A stretch of DNA of 27,940 bases from a virus, in the IMG/VR virus record IMGVR_UViG_3300032116_001059, positions 1-27,940 of that record, one strand, 5' to 3'. Below, one piece after another: positions 8,506-16,916 of this stretch. Position 1 is the stretch's first letter. Every line of letters starts with the position of its first letter. The notes beneath the pieces were generated by a model that saw only the letters and a program-made list of their open reading frames with translations, had not been told where the DNA came from and did not search any database. Both the position numbers and the translations under genes were made by a program.

Positions 8506-8822
8506 CAGCTTTCGCTGTGGCGCGCGCCACCCTCCACGCCGACCCCAACATGGCCGAGCCCGCCAGCTACCGCCGGCCGCCGTGGCCATGGGCATCGGCC
8601 CGCATCATCCGCACCGCGCCGAACGAGATCATGGGCGGCCTCGGCGGCCCTGGCGCACGTGCCGGCTACCTCTACGCCGACGTGCTCACCGCGGCGCTGG
8701 CCTACACGCCGCAGCGCGGCGACGAGGTGAAGCTGGGCGCCACCGTCTACACCGTCGAGGACGCCGAGCGCGACACGCTGGGCCTGTCCTGGCGGCTCAC
8801 CTTGTCGGCGCTGATGCCATGA
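8502..8822 (+). CDS. Head-tail joining protein (gpFII-like)
   Basis: A 106-residue protein with the features of small head-tail joining/stopper proteins: after a short variable N-terminus (about 45 residues) comes a compact beta-rich part ending RGDEVKLGATVYTVEDAERDTLGLSWRLTL, broken here only for description. That 'define value, type of field, then wide-ranging strand' pattern (KLGATVYTVEDAE) is common to gpFII-type adaptor proteins. It lies between head genes and the tail terminator, as expected. Both ends overlap neighbours by four bases (ATGA). Identification depends mainly on position and size. Confidence 0.6.
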   Translation: MTAFAVARATLHADPNMAEPASYRRPPWPWASARIIRTAPNEIMGGLGGPGARAGYLYADVLTAALAYTPQRGDEVKLGATVYTVEDAERDTLGLSWRLTLSALMP

Positions 8823-9271
8823 GCACGCCACTCCGCGAGGCGGCGCTGGCGGCCATTGCCGCGCGTCTCACGTCCCAGCTTTCCGGCGTCACCGTCGAGC
8901 GCGCGCGTCGCGCTCCGGTGGACACCGACGCCGAACACCTGCCGCGCGTGGTGCTTACCGCAACCGACTGGACGGCAGACGAGACGGCCGAGCCTCTGGC
9001 CACCCACTACACGCTGGCGTTCGTGGTGTCCGGCTACGTGCGCGGCTCCAGCGATCTGGCCATTGAGCAGGCACTTTCCGCGCTCCACGCGCGTGTCGTG
9101 GCGGCTTTGGCTGGCTGGACGCCTGCGGTGTCCGGCGTGGGCGATGTGGCCGAGGACGGCGCGGAAATCCGGCTCTACGACGCCGACGAAAGCGCCAAGC
9201 CGGCCGGCGAGTTTGCGGCGCGGTTCAGCGTCCTCTGCATTGGCGGCCTGGGCACTCCCTACGCCGCGTAG
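8819..9271 (+). CDS. Tail terminator / minor tail protein (gpU- or gpZ-like)
   Basis: A 150-residue protein starting at the ATG that overlaps the previous stop (ATGA); the frame is open further upstream but that part is only shadow of the preceding genes. It begins with an alpha helix (LREAALAAIAARLTSQLSGV) followed by alternating strands (RVVLTATDW, YTLAFVVSGYV) and a second helix (AIEQALSALHARVVAALAG), the alpha/beta fold of tail terminators that cap the tail tube and dock it to the head. Position before the tail tube gene supports this. After its stop comes a 71-base untranslated block with hairpins. Confidence 0.65.
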   Translation: MSTPLREAALAAIAARLTSQLSGVTVERARRAPVDTDAEHLPRVVLTATDWTADETAEPLATHYTLAFVVSGYVRGSSDLAIEQALSALHARVVAALAGWTPAVSGVGDVAEDGAEIRLYDADESAKPAGEFAARFSVLCIGGLGTPYAA

Positions 9272-9279
9272 CCTCATCT

Positions 9280-9320
9280 GGCCTTGGGCAAGCCTGACCG
9301 CAGCGCCGTGACGGCGCCGC
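9280..9320 (+). other. Two-hairpin intergenic block, copy 1
   Basis: Directly seen: a weak stem at 9280-9294 (GGC-C-TT, loop GGGC, AA-GCC) followed by a strong stem at 9300-9320: GCGCCG (9303-9308), loop TGA, CGGCGC (9312-9317), continued past one A/C mismatch by a GC/GC pair. The tail tube ATG follows 22 bases later, after CCCTTCGATGGAG. The same block with a covarying pair stands at 18540-18580. There is no long T run, so a classical intrinsic terminator is unlikely; mRNA stabilising, processing or translation control is possible. Confidence 0.65.
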
Positions 9321-9342
9321 TTTCCCTTCGATGGAGCCTCGC

Positions 9343-10521
9343 ATGTCCACGAACCTGGTGCGGATGAAGTTCGCGGCCGTTGCCGCCAAGATCGAGACGA
9401 CGGTTGGCACCGACGCCATCGCCGGCACTCCGGCGGCATCCGACTGGATCGGGACGGACTGTGAGGTGCAGTTTGACCCGCAGGTGATCGACATCCCGGA
9501 ATACAACGGTTCGTTGGACCGTTCCGCCGGGATCGTCGGCGGCCTGCGGCCCCGCCTGCGCCTGCGGATGCCGCTGCGTGGCTCCGGCACTGCCGGCACC
9601 GCGCCGGAGTGGGGCAAGCTGCTGCGCTGCTGCACGTTCGCGGAGACGGTGACGAGTTCCGCCGTGGGTGCGCCGACTGCCGCCACCGCCGGCACCACCA
9701 CCACCGTCACCGCCGCCACGCCGTTCGGCACGACGGCGCAGCAGTATCGTGGGATGCCGCTGATCGTCACTGGCACGGCGGCCACCACCACGGGCATCAT
9801 CGACTACACCGCCGGCCGCGTGATTACCGTGGGTGAGACGGCCAGCACGGCCTTCACCACGGCGTCGCTGCTTCAGGTGCCGATCAACGTGCTCTACAGC
9901 CCGACCTCGGACGAGAGCGTTTACAAGACGGCCACCGTCTACTTCTACGCGGACGGCCTGCTGTGGACGTTCACCGGCGCGGTGGGGACGGCCTCGATCG
10001 AACTCACCACCGGCGGCATTGGGTTCATCAGCTTTGAGCTGCGCGCGCAGTTCGCCACCAAGTCCGCCACGGCTCTGCCGGCCGGCGCGGCAACGGCCGC
10101 CAACACGCGCGTAGCCGTCGTGCCGCCGCGCTTCGTGGCTGGCAAGTGCCAGTTGAACAAGGCGCTGGCGCAGGTGCGGACGCTCTCGATCGGCGCCGGC
10201 GTCAACGTGATCCTGCCGGACGATCCCGAGAGCGCGGAAGGCTACGGCCCGGCGCTTCCGGTGGAGCGCGACACCGCCGGCACGCTTGATCCCTACATGA
10301 ACACCAGCAACTCGGTGTCCCTGTTCTCGGCCTTCCGCGCTGGAACGGCGATGAGCCTCATGGCGATCATCGGCAGCACGGCCGGCAACCGCATGTTGCT
10401 CACCGTGCCGCTGGCCAAGGTGGTCGGCATGGACCCCGGCAACCGCGAGGGCCTGGGCCAGCACGGCATCAGCTTCCAGGCGGACGGCGCCGACGCGGCT
10501 TTCTACATCTCCCACTTCTAA
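9343..10521 (+). CDS. Tail tube (major tail) protein
   Basis: A 392-residue beta-rich protein in the place of lambda gpV, expected to polymerise as the tail tube. The N-terminal text (FAAVAAKIETTVGTDAIAG, then CEVQFDPQVIDIPEYNGSL) follows tail tube proteins of the 'phage_tube' type, where a first domain of strands is followed by an insertion of Thr/Ala-rich loops (about residues 110-160) and a second copy-like domain. I chose the ATG at 9343 rather than 9331, because GGAG at 9333-9336 lies six bases before it. It is preceded by a 71-base untranslated region with two hairpins, so unlike most neighbours it is not coupled to the gene before. The longer than usual size probably reflects an added Ig-like domain. 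Confidence 0.8.
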   Translation: MSTNLVRMKFAAVAAKIETTVGTDAIAGTPAASDWIGTDCEVQFDPQVIDIPEYNGSLDRSAGIVGGLRPRLRLRMPLRGSGTAGTAPEWGKLLRCCTFAETVTSSAVGAPTAATAGTTTTVTAATPFGTTAQQYRGMPLIVTGTAATTTGIIDYTAGRVITVGETASTAFTTASLLQVPINVLYSPTSDESVYKTATVYFYADGLLWTFTGAVGTASIELTTGGIGFISFELRAQFATKSATALPAGAATAANTRVAVVPPRFVAGKCQLNKALAQVRTLSIGAGVNVILPDDPESAEGYGPALPVERDTAGTLDPYMNTSNSVSLFSAFRAGTAMSLMAIIGSTAGNRMLLTVPLAKVVGMDPGNREGLGQHGISFQADGADAAFYISHF

Positions 10522-10533
10522 CCCGGAGCCTTC

Positions 10534-11133
10534 ATGGCCGACGAAACGCCTGTCGTGTTCAGCGCGCGCGAAACCGAGTGGTTCACGCCACCGAGATCGC
10601 CGCGCTCCTACCTCCTCCAGCCACTCACCTACCGCGAGCGTTCGGCCATGCGCCGCGAGCTGCGGCGCGTCGGCGGTATCGCGCCGGAGCGTGCGGCGCT
10701 GCTGGAGGGAATGCGCGAGGCGTTGCGCCAGGTGCAGCCGGCCAACCTCGACGCCTGCCTTGCCGTCGTGGACGAGGCCGAGGCGGCACCGGAAGATACC
10801 AGCGTGCAGGCGCGGCTGGCGGTGGTGGAGCAGGCTGTGGCGGACGTGCCGGCCTATGCCGCGCTGATCGACGCGCAGATGCGCCACAACGACGCGGTGC
10901 CTTACGTCGCGGCGCGCTACGGCCTGCGCGACTGGCGCGGCCCTGGCCTGCCGGTGTTCGCGCGGGTGGACGGCGTGGTGCCTGACGATCTGCTGGAAGA
11001 ACTGCCGGCGGTGGAGATCGGCATTGTCGGCTGGCGTGCCTACGTGCTGGCCATGCTTGGCCGGAGTGCGGAGGGAAACTCCGCGGCGCTCTCGCCGTCG
11101 CACGAGAGCCCGACGCCTACGCCGGAGGGCTGA
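10534..11133 (+). CDS. Tail assembly chaperone (gpG-like)
   Basis: A 199-residue helical, acidic protein between the tail tube and tape measure genes, the classic position of the tail assembly chaperone. It opens with FSARETEWFTPPRSPRSYLL and the LTYRERSAMRRELRR segment typical of these proteins, followed by helices. Near its 3' end the in-phase heptamer G GGA AAC at 11073-11079 permits a -1 shift into an open frame that runs to 11390. The unshifted product ends in a Ser/Pro/Thr tail (SPSHESPTPTPEG). Confidence 0.75.
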   Translation: MADETPVVFSARETEWFTPPRSPRSYLLQPLTYRERSAMRRELRRVGGIAPERAALLEGMREALRQVQPANLDACLAVVDEAEAAPEDTSVQARLAVVEQAVADVPAYAALIDAQMRHNDAVPYVAARYGLRDWRGPGLPVFARVDGVVPDDLLEELPAVEIGIVGWRAYVLAMLGRSAEGNSAALSPSHESPTPTPEG

Positions 11134-11390
11134 GGCCCGTTGATGGCTCTGACTGGCTGGTGGCTGGCGAGCCTTGGCCGGGCGACAACCCACGGCTCAC
11201 GATCGGGCCGGAATGGCATGAGTTCGTGCGGCTTTGGGCGGCCTGTCGCGGTGAGGCCGGCACCGCTCACTGGCCGGACGTTGGCGGCGTGGCGGATCAA
11301 GCGGCGTGGGTTGTCGATGCGTTCGCCACGCTCACGTCCATCGACGCCGACATGCGCGAGGCTGATCGCAAATTGCGAGGGCGCGGATGA
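10534..11390 (+). CDS. Tail assembly chaperone frameshift product (gpGT-like)
   Basis: The product expected when ribosomes slip by -1 at 11073-11079: 182 residues shared with the G-like chaperone followed by about 103 residues read in the other frame (GEPWPGDNPRLTIGPEWHEF, DVGGVADQAAWVVDAFATLT), total near 285. The minus-one frame is open without a stop from the slip site to TGA 11388-11390, and has no good start of its own: the GTG at 11160 lacks a ribosome site. The extension carries the Trp-rich, acidic features of 'T' domains that bind the tape measure. Gene order G, GT, tape measure is as in lambda. Its stop overlaps the next start (ATGA). Confidence 0.8.
11073..11079 (+). promoter_or_regulatory. 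-1 ribosomal frameshift slippery site
   Basis: GGGAAAC, a canonical X-XXY-YYZ heptamer in the right phase (codons GGA AAC for Gly-Asn of the 0 frame), close to the GGGAAAG site of lambda G/GT. After slipping, tRNAs repair on GGG AAA and reading resumes at CTC 11079. A GC-rich, potentially structured stretch (CTCCGCGGCGCTC) follows. Seen directly; efficiency unknown. Confidence 0.8.
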
Positions 11391-12112
11391 GCCTCCTACA
11401 CGCAAGCGTCACCGGCAACCTTCGCGCCGCCATGGATCAGCAGGTGCGGCAGGTGGCCGGTGCGCTGCGGCGCGCAGTGGCGACGGCCGGCAAGCAGACA
11501 CAGGACGACTTGCGCGCACAGGCGCGCGGTGCCGGCTTCCGCGACGGCGGCCGTGCGCTGGCGAATAGCTGGCGGCTGAACGTCTACCCGCGGCCGGGCG
11601 TTGGCGCCACGTCGCTGCGGCCGGCGGCGTTGGTGACGAGCCGGATGGCCGACGTGGTGCGGATTTTTGAGACGGGCGCGGTGATCCAGGCCAAGGGCCG
11701 GCGCTACCTCGCCATTCCGACGCCGGTGAACCGCGTGGGCAATCGCCGCAGCAATGACGGCCAGTTTCCCGTGCGCGTGACGCCGCAAGAGATGTTCCGC
11801 GCCGGCGGCTTTGTCCGGCCGACTGACAATCCCGCCGTCAAGCTGTGGTGTCTGCCGCTGCGCACCGAGACGACGAAGCGCGGCCGCATCCAGCTATTCG
11901 CGGGCCGCTATGCGCGGGTGCTCACGGGCAACCGCAAGGGCGCCGAAGCCATGCGCCGCCAGTTTGCTGCCGAGCGGAGGTTCGTCCCGATGTTCTTCCT
12001 CATGCGCCAGGTGTCGCTCCGCAAGCGGCTGAACGTGGCGCAGGTGGAAGCACGCGCGCCGGGCCGGTTCGCGTCGGCGGCACAGTCTGAACTGGCGAGG
12101 GTGGCACGATGA
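11387..12112 (+). CDS. Tail-associated protein (DUF6441-like)
   Basis: A 241-residue basic protein between the chaperone fusion and the tape measure gene. It starts with a helix (LHASVTGNLRAAMDQQVRQV) of the kind found in HK97 gp10-like minor tail components, then has RRYLAIPTPVNRVG and a RFVPMFFLMRQVSLRKRLNV segment. The last part (LRKRLNVAQVEARAPGRFAS) is typical of the proteins grouped as DUF6441 in alphaproteobacterial phages, as far as I recall; I cannot verify this by search. Its function is unknown; a tail completion or connector role is suggested by position. Both ends overlap neighbours (ATGA). Confidence 0.55.
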   Translation: MSLLHASVTGNLRAAMDQQVRQVAGALRRAVATAGKQTQDDLRAQARGAGFRDGGRALANSWRLNVYPRPGVGATSLRPAALVTSRMADVVRIFETGAVIQAKGRRYLAIPTPVNRVGNRRSNDGQFPVRVTPQEMFRAGGFVRPTDNPAVKLWCLPLRTETTKRGRIQLFAGRYARVLTGNRKGAEAMRRQFAAERRFVPMFFLMRQVSLRKRLNVAQVEARAPGRFASAAQSELARVAR

Positions 12113-15100
12113 GCGGTAGCCGTCCCACCGTTGGCATCCGCATCTCGGCCGAGGGTGCGGAGCAGGTAAAGCGCCAGCTCGAGGCGCTTGGCCCGGCCGG
12201 CGAGCGCGCATTTCAGACGATCCAGGCCGCCAGCCGGAACGCGCAGCCGGAGTTTCAGAAGCTCGGCACGTCGGTGGACGTGGTGCAGCGCGCTTTCATC
12301 GGCATGGGCGGCTCGCTCGGCAGCGTCGGCTCCGTGTTCACCGGCGTGTCTGCCGTGGCTGGCGGCCTCACCACGGCCATCGTGGCGCTCGGCGCGGCTG
12401 CGGCTACCAGCGCCGTCGCGATCGCCAAGGCCGGCGACGAGGCCACCGCCACAATGGCGCGGCTTGCCTCCTCCACCGGCGGCGTGGCGCAGGCGACGCA
12501 GGTCTACGAGCAGCTTTTCAAGCTGTCGCAGCAAACCGGCGTGGCGGTGGCGGAGAGTGCCGGCGCGTTCTCCCGTTTTGCCGTTGCGGCAAAGGAAATC
12601 GGCGGCACCAACGCTCAGGTGCTGCAACTGGTGTCCGGCATCCAGAAGGCCGGCATCGTGGCGGGCACCAGCGCGGCCGAGGCGGCGGCGTCGGTGCAAC
12701 AGCTTGGCCAGGCGCTGGCTTCCGGCACGCTCCAAGGCGACGAGCTGCGCTCTTTGCTGGAGAACATGCCGCAGCTTGCGCAGAAACTGGCGCAGGAACT
12801 CGGTGTGTCGATCGGCCAGCTTCGGCAAATGGGCAGCGAGGGCAAGCTCACCGCGGACACGGTGTTCCCGGCGCTGCTCCGCGCGACTGAGAAGATCGGC
12901 GCCGAGTTTGAGAAGATGCCGGTCACGATGTCCCGCGCCAAGGACATACTGCTGGCGGCGACGCAGGACTTTGGCGAGCGGCTGGACCGGATCACTGGCC
13001 TGTCGCAGACGTTCGCGCGGTTCATGCAGCAGGGCGCGGCGGCGCTGAGTGCGGCGGGCCGTGTGATCGCGCCCAGCGAGCGTGAGGCGGCGGATCAGGC
13101 TGTCGCGGCGGCTGAACGCCAGAGGGCCAATGTTGCGCGGCAAGTGGCCGCTGAGCGTGCCGCCAGCGCATACGGTGACGTGTCGCCGGGCTTGCAGCAG
13201 GCGATGGAAATTGCCGACGCCGATCTTCAAGCGGCGCTTGCGCGGCAGGCCGAGATCCGCCGCGAGGCGCGCGAGATGGAGCGCGCGGAGGCTGCGGACG
13301 CTGCGCGGCAGTCCGCCGAGGCGGCACGCCAGCGCGCACAAACAGACTTCGACAAGCTGCGCACTGATCTGGACAAGGAATTTAAGCTCCGCAAGGAGAA
13401 CGCGGATCGGCTGAAGATCATCGAGCGCGCGGAAGCCACCGGCGCCATCACCAGCGCGCAGGCAGCGGCACAGCGCAAGCTGGCCAACGATGACTTGGCC
13501 GATGGTCTGAAGAAGCTTGCCGACGCCCACAAGCAGGTGGGCAAGGAAGCCGCCGACGCCGATGCGCACGTCAAGGAATACCTGAAGGATCAGGAGCGCA
13601 TCGCCAAGGAAGCGGCGAAGGCGCAGGAGCAGGCAGCCGAGGCGATCAGGAAATACCACGAGCGCAGCTTCGATGCCGTGGTGTCCATCGGCGAGCGCGC
13701 TTTCGAGCGGTTGGGCGATGCGATGGTGGACGCCTTCGTGTCGGGCCAGGGCGCGGCGGTGAACTTCGGCAACGTGGCGCGCGGCATCGCGGCGTCTGTG
13801 GTGACGGACTTCGCCAAGCTGGCGATCGTGAACCCGATCCTCAACAGCCTGTTCGTGGGCTCTGGCGGGCCGCGGCCGACGCTGAGCGCGGCGTTCGGTG
13901 GCAGCAGCACCGGGATCGGCATGGGCGACTTGCTCGGCCTGTCGTCGCTGCTGCCGAAGGACGGGTTGCTCGGCTCGCTTGGCATCAGCGGCTCCGGGAT
14001 TGGAAGCTCAATTTTTGGCACCGCCGGCACTGTCGGCGGTTCGTTTGCGGATTTGGGCGGTATCACCATCGCAGGCACCGCTGGCACGCCCGGGCTGCTT
14101 GGCACTTACGGCACGTCGCTGATGGGCGGCTCGCAACTGACGCTCGGCGGCGCTTTCGGCAGCATCGGCGGCGGCCTAGCCATCTCCAGCCTGCTCAACT
14201 CCGCCCTCGGCCGCAGTTCGGCACAGTCCACCAACGGCATGATCGGCTCCGGCCTTGGCGGCCTTGCTGGCTTCCTGATCGGCGGCCCGCTCGGTGGTCT
14301 TATCGGCGGCACGCTGGGCGGGCTCGGCGGCGGCCTCATCGGCCCCGGCGAGTCCGTCCGCGGCTACGGCTTCCGCCTCCAGTCCGCCGGCTGGGGGCCA
14401 GACGCCACGCCTACGAACGAGATGGCCAGCAGCCTCCTCCCGATCAGCCGCCAGTATTACAACGAAAGCGGCGCGCAGATGTTTGCCGCGGCGGATCAGC
14501 TTGTCGCGGCCACCAATGCCTACCTCGCCGCGCGCGGCCTGACGGTGGGCGGCGTCTCTGTGGTGGGCGGCAACAAGAACGGCGCGGATTACTCCTGGGC
14601 GGACGCCGGCAACCTGAACGAAGCATTCACCCGCCTGCGCTTCGGCGCCGCCAACGACAACCAGCTGGCGGGGGCGCTGACAGGCCGGACATTCTCCGAT
14701 CTCGGTGGCCTGCAGCAGTTCGTGGAAGGCTTCACCGCCGTCCGCGACACCATCCGCAACCTCACCGAGACGCCGGCGCAGAAGCTGGCGCGGCAGTTGG
14801 AGGAGATCGGCAAGCAGTTTGACGACCTCAGCGCCAAGGCCAAGGAATACGGCTTGAGCGAGGAAGGGCTTGCTGACGCGCGCCAGAAGGCCCTGGACGT
14901 CGTGAAGGCGCAGCAGAACAACGAAGGCCAAGCGATCCGCGCCTACCTCGATCGTTTGAGCACGAACGATCCCAGCGCCTCGCCGGTGGATCGTTTTGCC
15001 GCGGCGCAGGGCATATTCGGTGCCGATCTGGCGGCCGCGCAGTCGGGCGACGCGGCGGCCCTGGCACGGATCACGGGCAGCGCAGACACGCTGCTTGGCG

Positions 15101-15312
15101 CCGGCCGCGCTGCCTACGCCTCCGGCCCGCAGTTCGCCGCGCTGCGCTCCATGGTGGTGTCCAGCCTCGAGAACCTGCCGGCGGTGCGCGGCCTGCCGAC
15201 GAGCCAGCAGCCGATCGACATGGTGCCGCTGATTGACGAATTGGCGGCGCTCAAGATGCAGGTGGCCGAGCTGCGTGAGGAGCTGCGCACGGCGCGGCTG
15301 CGTGCGGCATGA
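12109..15312 (+). CDS. Tail tape measure protein
   Basis: A 1067-residue protein that sets tail length and is ejected with DNA. The N-terminal region has the 'tape measure domain' pattern, seen in SGTLQGDELRSLLENMPQLA and VSIGQLRQMGSEGKLTADTV (about residues 205-255). Residues about 315-520 are charged, heptad-like helices rich in Ala, Arg and Glu (predicted coiled coil), followed by the SFDAVVSIGERAFERLGDAM segment common in the tape measures of this type. A Gly-rich hydrophobic stretch (about residues 709-745, GGLAGFLIGGPLGGLIGG) could span membrane during DNA entry. It ends in another helix (LIDELAALKMQVAELREELR). At 1067 residues the tail would be roughly 160 nm by the usual 0.15 nm per residue rule. 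Starts and ends in ATGA overlaps. Confidence 0.95.
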   Translation: MSGSRPTVGIRISAEGAEQVKRQLEALGPAGERAFQTIQAASRNAQPEFQKLGTSVDVVQRAFIGMGGSLGSVGSVFTGVSAVAGGLTTAIVALGAAAATSAVAIAKAGDEATATMARLASSTGGVAQATQVYEQLFKLSQQTGVAVAESAGAFSRFAVAAKEIGGTNAQVLQLVSGIQKAGIVAGTSAAEAAASVQQLGQALASGTLQGDELRSLLENMPQLAQKLAQELGVSIGQLRQMGSEGKLTADTVFPALLRATEKIGAEFEKMPVTMSRAKDILLAATQDFGERLDRITGLSQTFARFMQQGAAALSAAGRVIAPSEREAADQAVAAAERQRANVARQVAAERAASAYGDVSPGLQQAMEIADADLQAALARQAEIRREAREMERAEAADAARQSAEAARQRAQTDFDKLRTDLDKEFKLRKENADRLKIIERAEATGAITSAQAAAQRKLANDDLADGLKKLADAHKQVGKEAADADAHVKEYLKDQERIAKEAAKAQEQAAEAIRKYHERSFDAVVSIGERAFERLGDAMVDAFVSGQGAAVNFGNVARGIAASVVTDFAKLAIVNPILNSLFVGSGGPRPTLSAAFGGSSTGIGMGDLLGLSSLLPKDGLLGSLGISGSGIGSSIFGTAGTVGGSFADLGGITIAGTAGTPGLLGTYGTSLMGGSQLTLGGAFGSIGGGLAISSLLNSALGRSSAQSTNGMIGSGLGGLAGFLIGGPLGGLIGGTLGGLGGGLIGPGESVRGYGFRLQSAGWGPDATPTNEMASSLLPISRQYYNESGAQMFAAADQLVAATNAYLAARGLTVGGVSVVGGNKNGADYSWADAGNLNEAFTRLRFGAANDNQLAGALTGRTFSDLGGLQQFVEGFTAVRDTIRNLTETPAQKLARQLEEIGKQFDDLSAKAKEYGLSEEGLADARQKALDVVKAQQNNEGQAIRAYLDRLSTNDPSASPVDRFAAAQGIFGADLAAAQSGDAAALARITGSADTLLGAGRAAYASGPQFAALRSMVVSSLENLPAVRGLPTSQQPIDMVPLIDELAALKMQVAELREELRTARLRAA

Positions 15313-16916
15313 TGTTCGGCCCCGTCGCCGCCGCGCCAATTGCGGCCTTCGCCTTCGGCATCACCGCCACCGGTCCCGCCACCAGCGCCACGGCCGAGAC
15401 GGCGCGCACCGAGCCGTCCGTGTGGCTGGTGGAGATCGTCACCGACAGCGCCACCGTGGCCGTCTCCGACCGCGGTTGGCTGAAGGAGCCCTCAGACACC
15501 GCCCCCATCAGCAAATACCCGCCCCGCCTGCTGGAGCCACCAGCCCTTGAGCTGTCGATCCCGGTCTATCCCTCTCAGGAGCGTCGCACCTCGATCAGCG
15601 CCGGTGAACTGCGGATCGCCAACGGCGATGGTGGCGTGAACAGCCTCACTGGCGACTGGACTGTGGCGGGACGTGCCGTAACGATCTACCGCGCGCCGCA
15701 CCGCCGCCCCGTACACGCACCGCGCTCCACCTTCGAGCGCGTGGCCACGCTCAAGACAGCGGCAGCCTTCGGCGGCACGTCCACACTGCGCATGCCGCTC
15801 CAGTCCGGTGCGAAGAACCTCAACGATTCCGCCTGCGGCACCTACACCGGCGCCGGCGGTATCAACGGTGATGCCGCGCTGGCTGGCGCCAACATCCCGC
15901 GCCTGTTCGGCCTGGTGCGCAACATCGTGCCGGTGCAGGTGGAGGCCGGGAAGCTGATCTACCAGCTCCACGACGGCGCCATGTCGCAGGTGTTGGCCGT
16001 GCGCGATGCCGGTGTGGCGCTGGTGCCGGGCGGCGACGTGGCCAGCTATGCCGCGCTCCAGTCCGCGACGGTAGCCGCGGGAACGTTCCAGACATGTCTT
16101 GCCACCGGTCACTTCCGCGTCGGCGCGGTGCCCGTGCGCCTCACCGCGGACGCGCGCGGCTCGACGGCCTTCGGCGGCTATCCGGCGACGGCCGGCGCGC
16201 TCGCGGCACAGATCCTCAGCGTCTCCACCGGCACCACCGTGAGCTCGACGGCCTTCGCGGCATGGCGCGCCGCGGAGGCTGGCATCGTGGTGCGCGGCGG
16301 CACGGCCGCAGAAGCGCTGGACAGGCTTGCAGCAGGCCTCGGCACGGCTTGGTGGGGTACCGACACGAATGGCAACTGGATCGGTGGCGCCGTCACCGCG
16401 CCGGAGACCCTGGGCACCGGCATCTCCATCCGCGAGTCCATGCTGGCCGCCCCGCCTGAGGAAGTTGCCGGTGCGCTGCCGCCGTGGTGGCGGGCCCGTG
16501 TCGGCTACCAGCGCCTCGACCTGGTGCAGTCCGGCGCCGACCTGGTGACGTCCGTGTCGGCGGCGGATCGCGATTACTACAGCCGCCTCCAGCGCACCGC
16601 CGTCGACAGCGACACCGCGGTGCAGTCCGCCTATCCGCTGGCGGTGGACGGCGAGGACGTGCCGGGCGTGCTGGACAGTGCCGGCGAGGCGACCGCGGTG
16701 GCGGCTGACCTGCTGTCCTTGTTCAAGGTGCCGCGTCGCTCCTGGCTGGTGCGCCTCGGTCCGAACGCTGGTGGCCTGCCGTGGTGGCAGTTCGGCCTGG
16801 GCACCCCTGTGCGCCTCACCTGGAAATACGCCTCCGCGCTCACCTCCGGCCGTACACTCCTGGTGCGCTCGATCAGCGCGCGCGGCGACAACGCAGAACT
16901 GGAGCTGTGGGGCTGA
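15309..16916 (+). CDS. Tail tip / baseplate protein, unknown family
   Basis: A 535-residue protein directly after the tape measure, thus expected at the distal tail (hub or distal tail protein region). I do not recognise a family. Visible features: a short Ala/Thr-rich start (GPVAAAPIAAFAFGITATGP), then beta-rich text with an adaptor-like segment SIPVYPSQERRTSISAGELR (about residues 77-96), and a C-terminal half with many short strands and a final RLTWKYASALTSG, LLVRSISARGDNAELELWG reminiscent of beta-sandwich ends in distal tail proteins. It starts with MM; the first ATG overlaps the previous stop (ATGA), the second lies at 15312. Its stop overlaps the next start (TGATG). Confidence 0.6.
   Translation: MMFGPVAAAPIAAFAFGITATGPATSATAETARTEPSVWLVEIVTDSATVAVSDRGWLKEPSDTAPISKYPPRLLEPPALELSIPVYPSQERRTSISAGELRIANGDGGVNSLTGDWTVAGRAVTIYRAPHRRPVHAPRSTFERVATLKTAAAFGGTSTLRMPLQSGAKNLNDSACGTYTGAGGINGDAALAGANIPRLFGLVRNIVPVQVEAGKLIYQLHDGAMSQVLAVRDAGVALVPGGDVASYAALQSATVAAGTFQTCLATGHFRVGAVPVRLTADARGSTAFGGYPATAGALAAQILSVSTGTTVSSTAFAAWRAAEAGIVVRGGTAAEALDRLAAGLGTAWWGTDTNGNWIGGAVTAPETLGTGISIRESMLAAPPEEVAGALPPWWRARVGYQRLDLVQSGADLVTSVSAADRDYYSRLQRTAVDSDTAVQSAYPLAVDGEDVPGVLDSAGEATAVAADLLSLFKVPRRSWLVRLGPNAGGLPWWQFGLGTPVRLTWKYASALTSGRTLLVRSISARGDNAELELWG

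Noticed and set aside
9274-11193. Long minus-strand open frame (639 codons) opposite tail tube and chaperone genes
   Set aside because: Spans several plus-strand genes and the hairpin block; no protein-like motifs.
11140-11568. Separate plus-strand gene between chaperone and the 11387 gene
   Set aside because: It is in the frame of the 5' chaperone but after its stop, without ribosome site, and is out of frame with the T-like extension and the 11387 gene.
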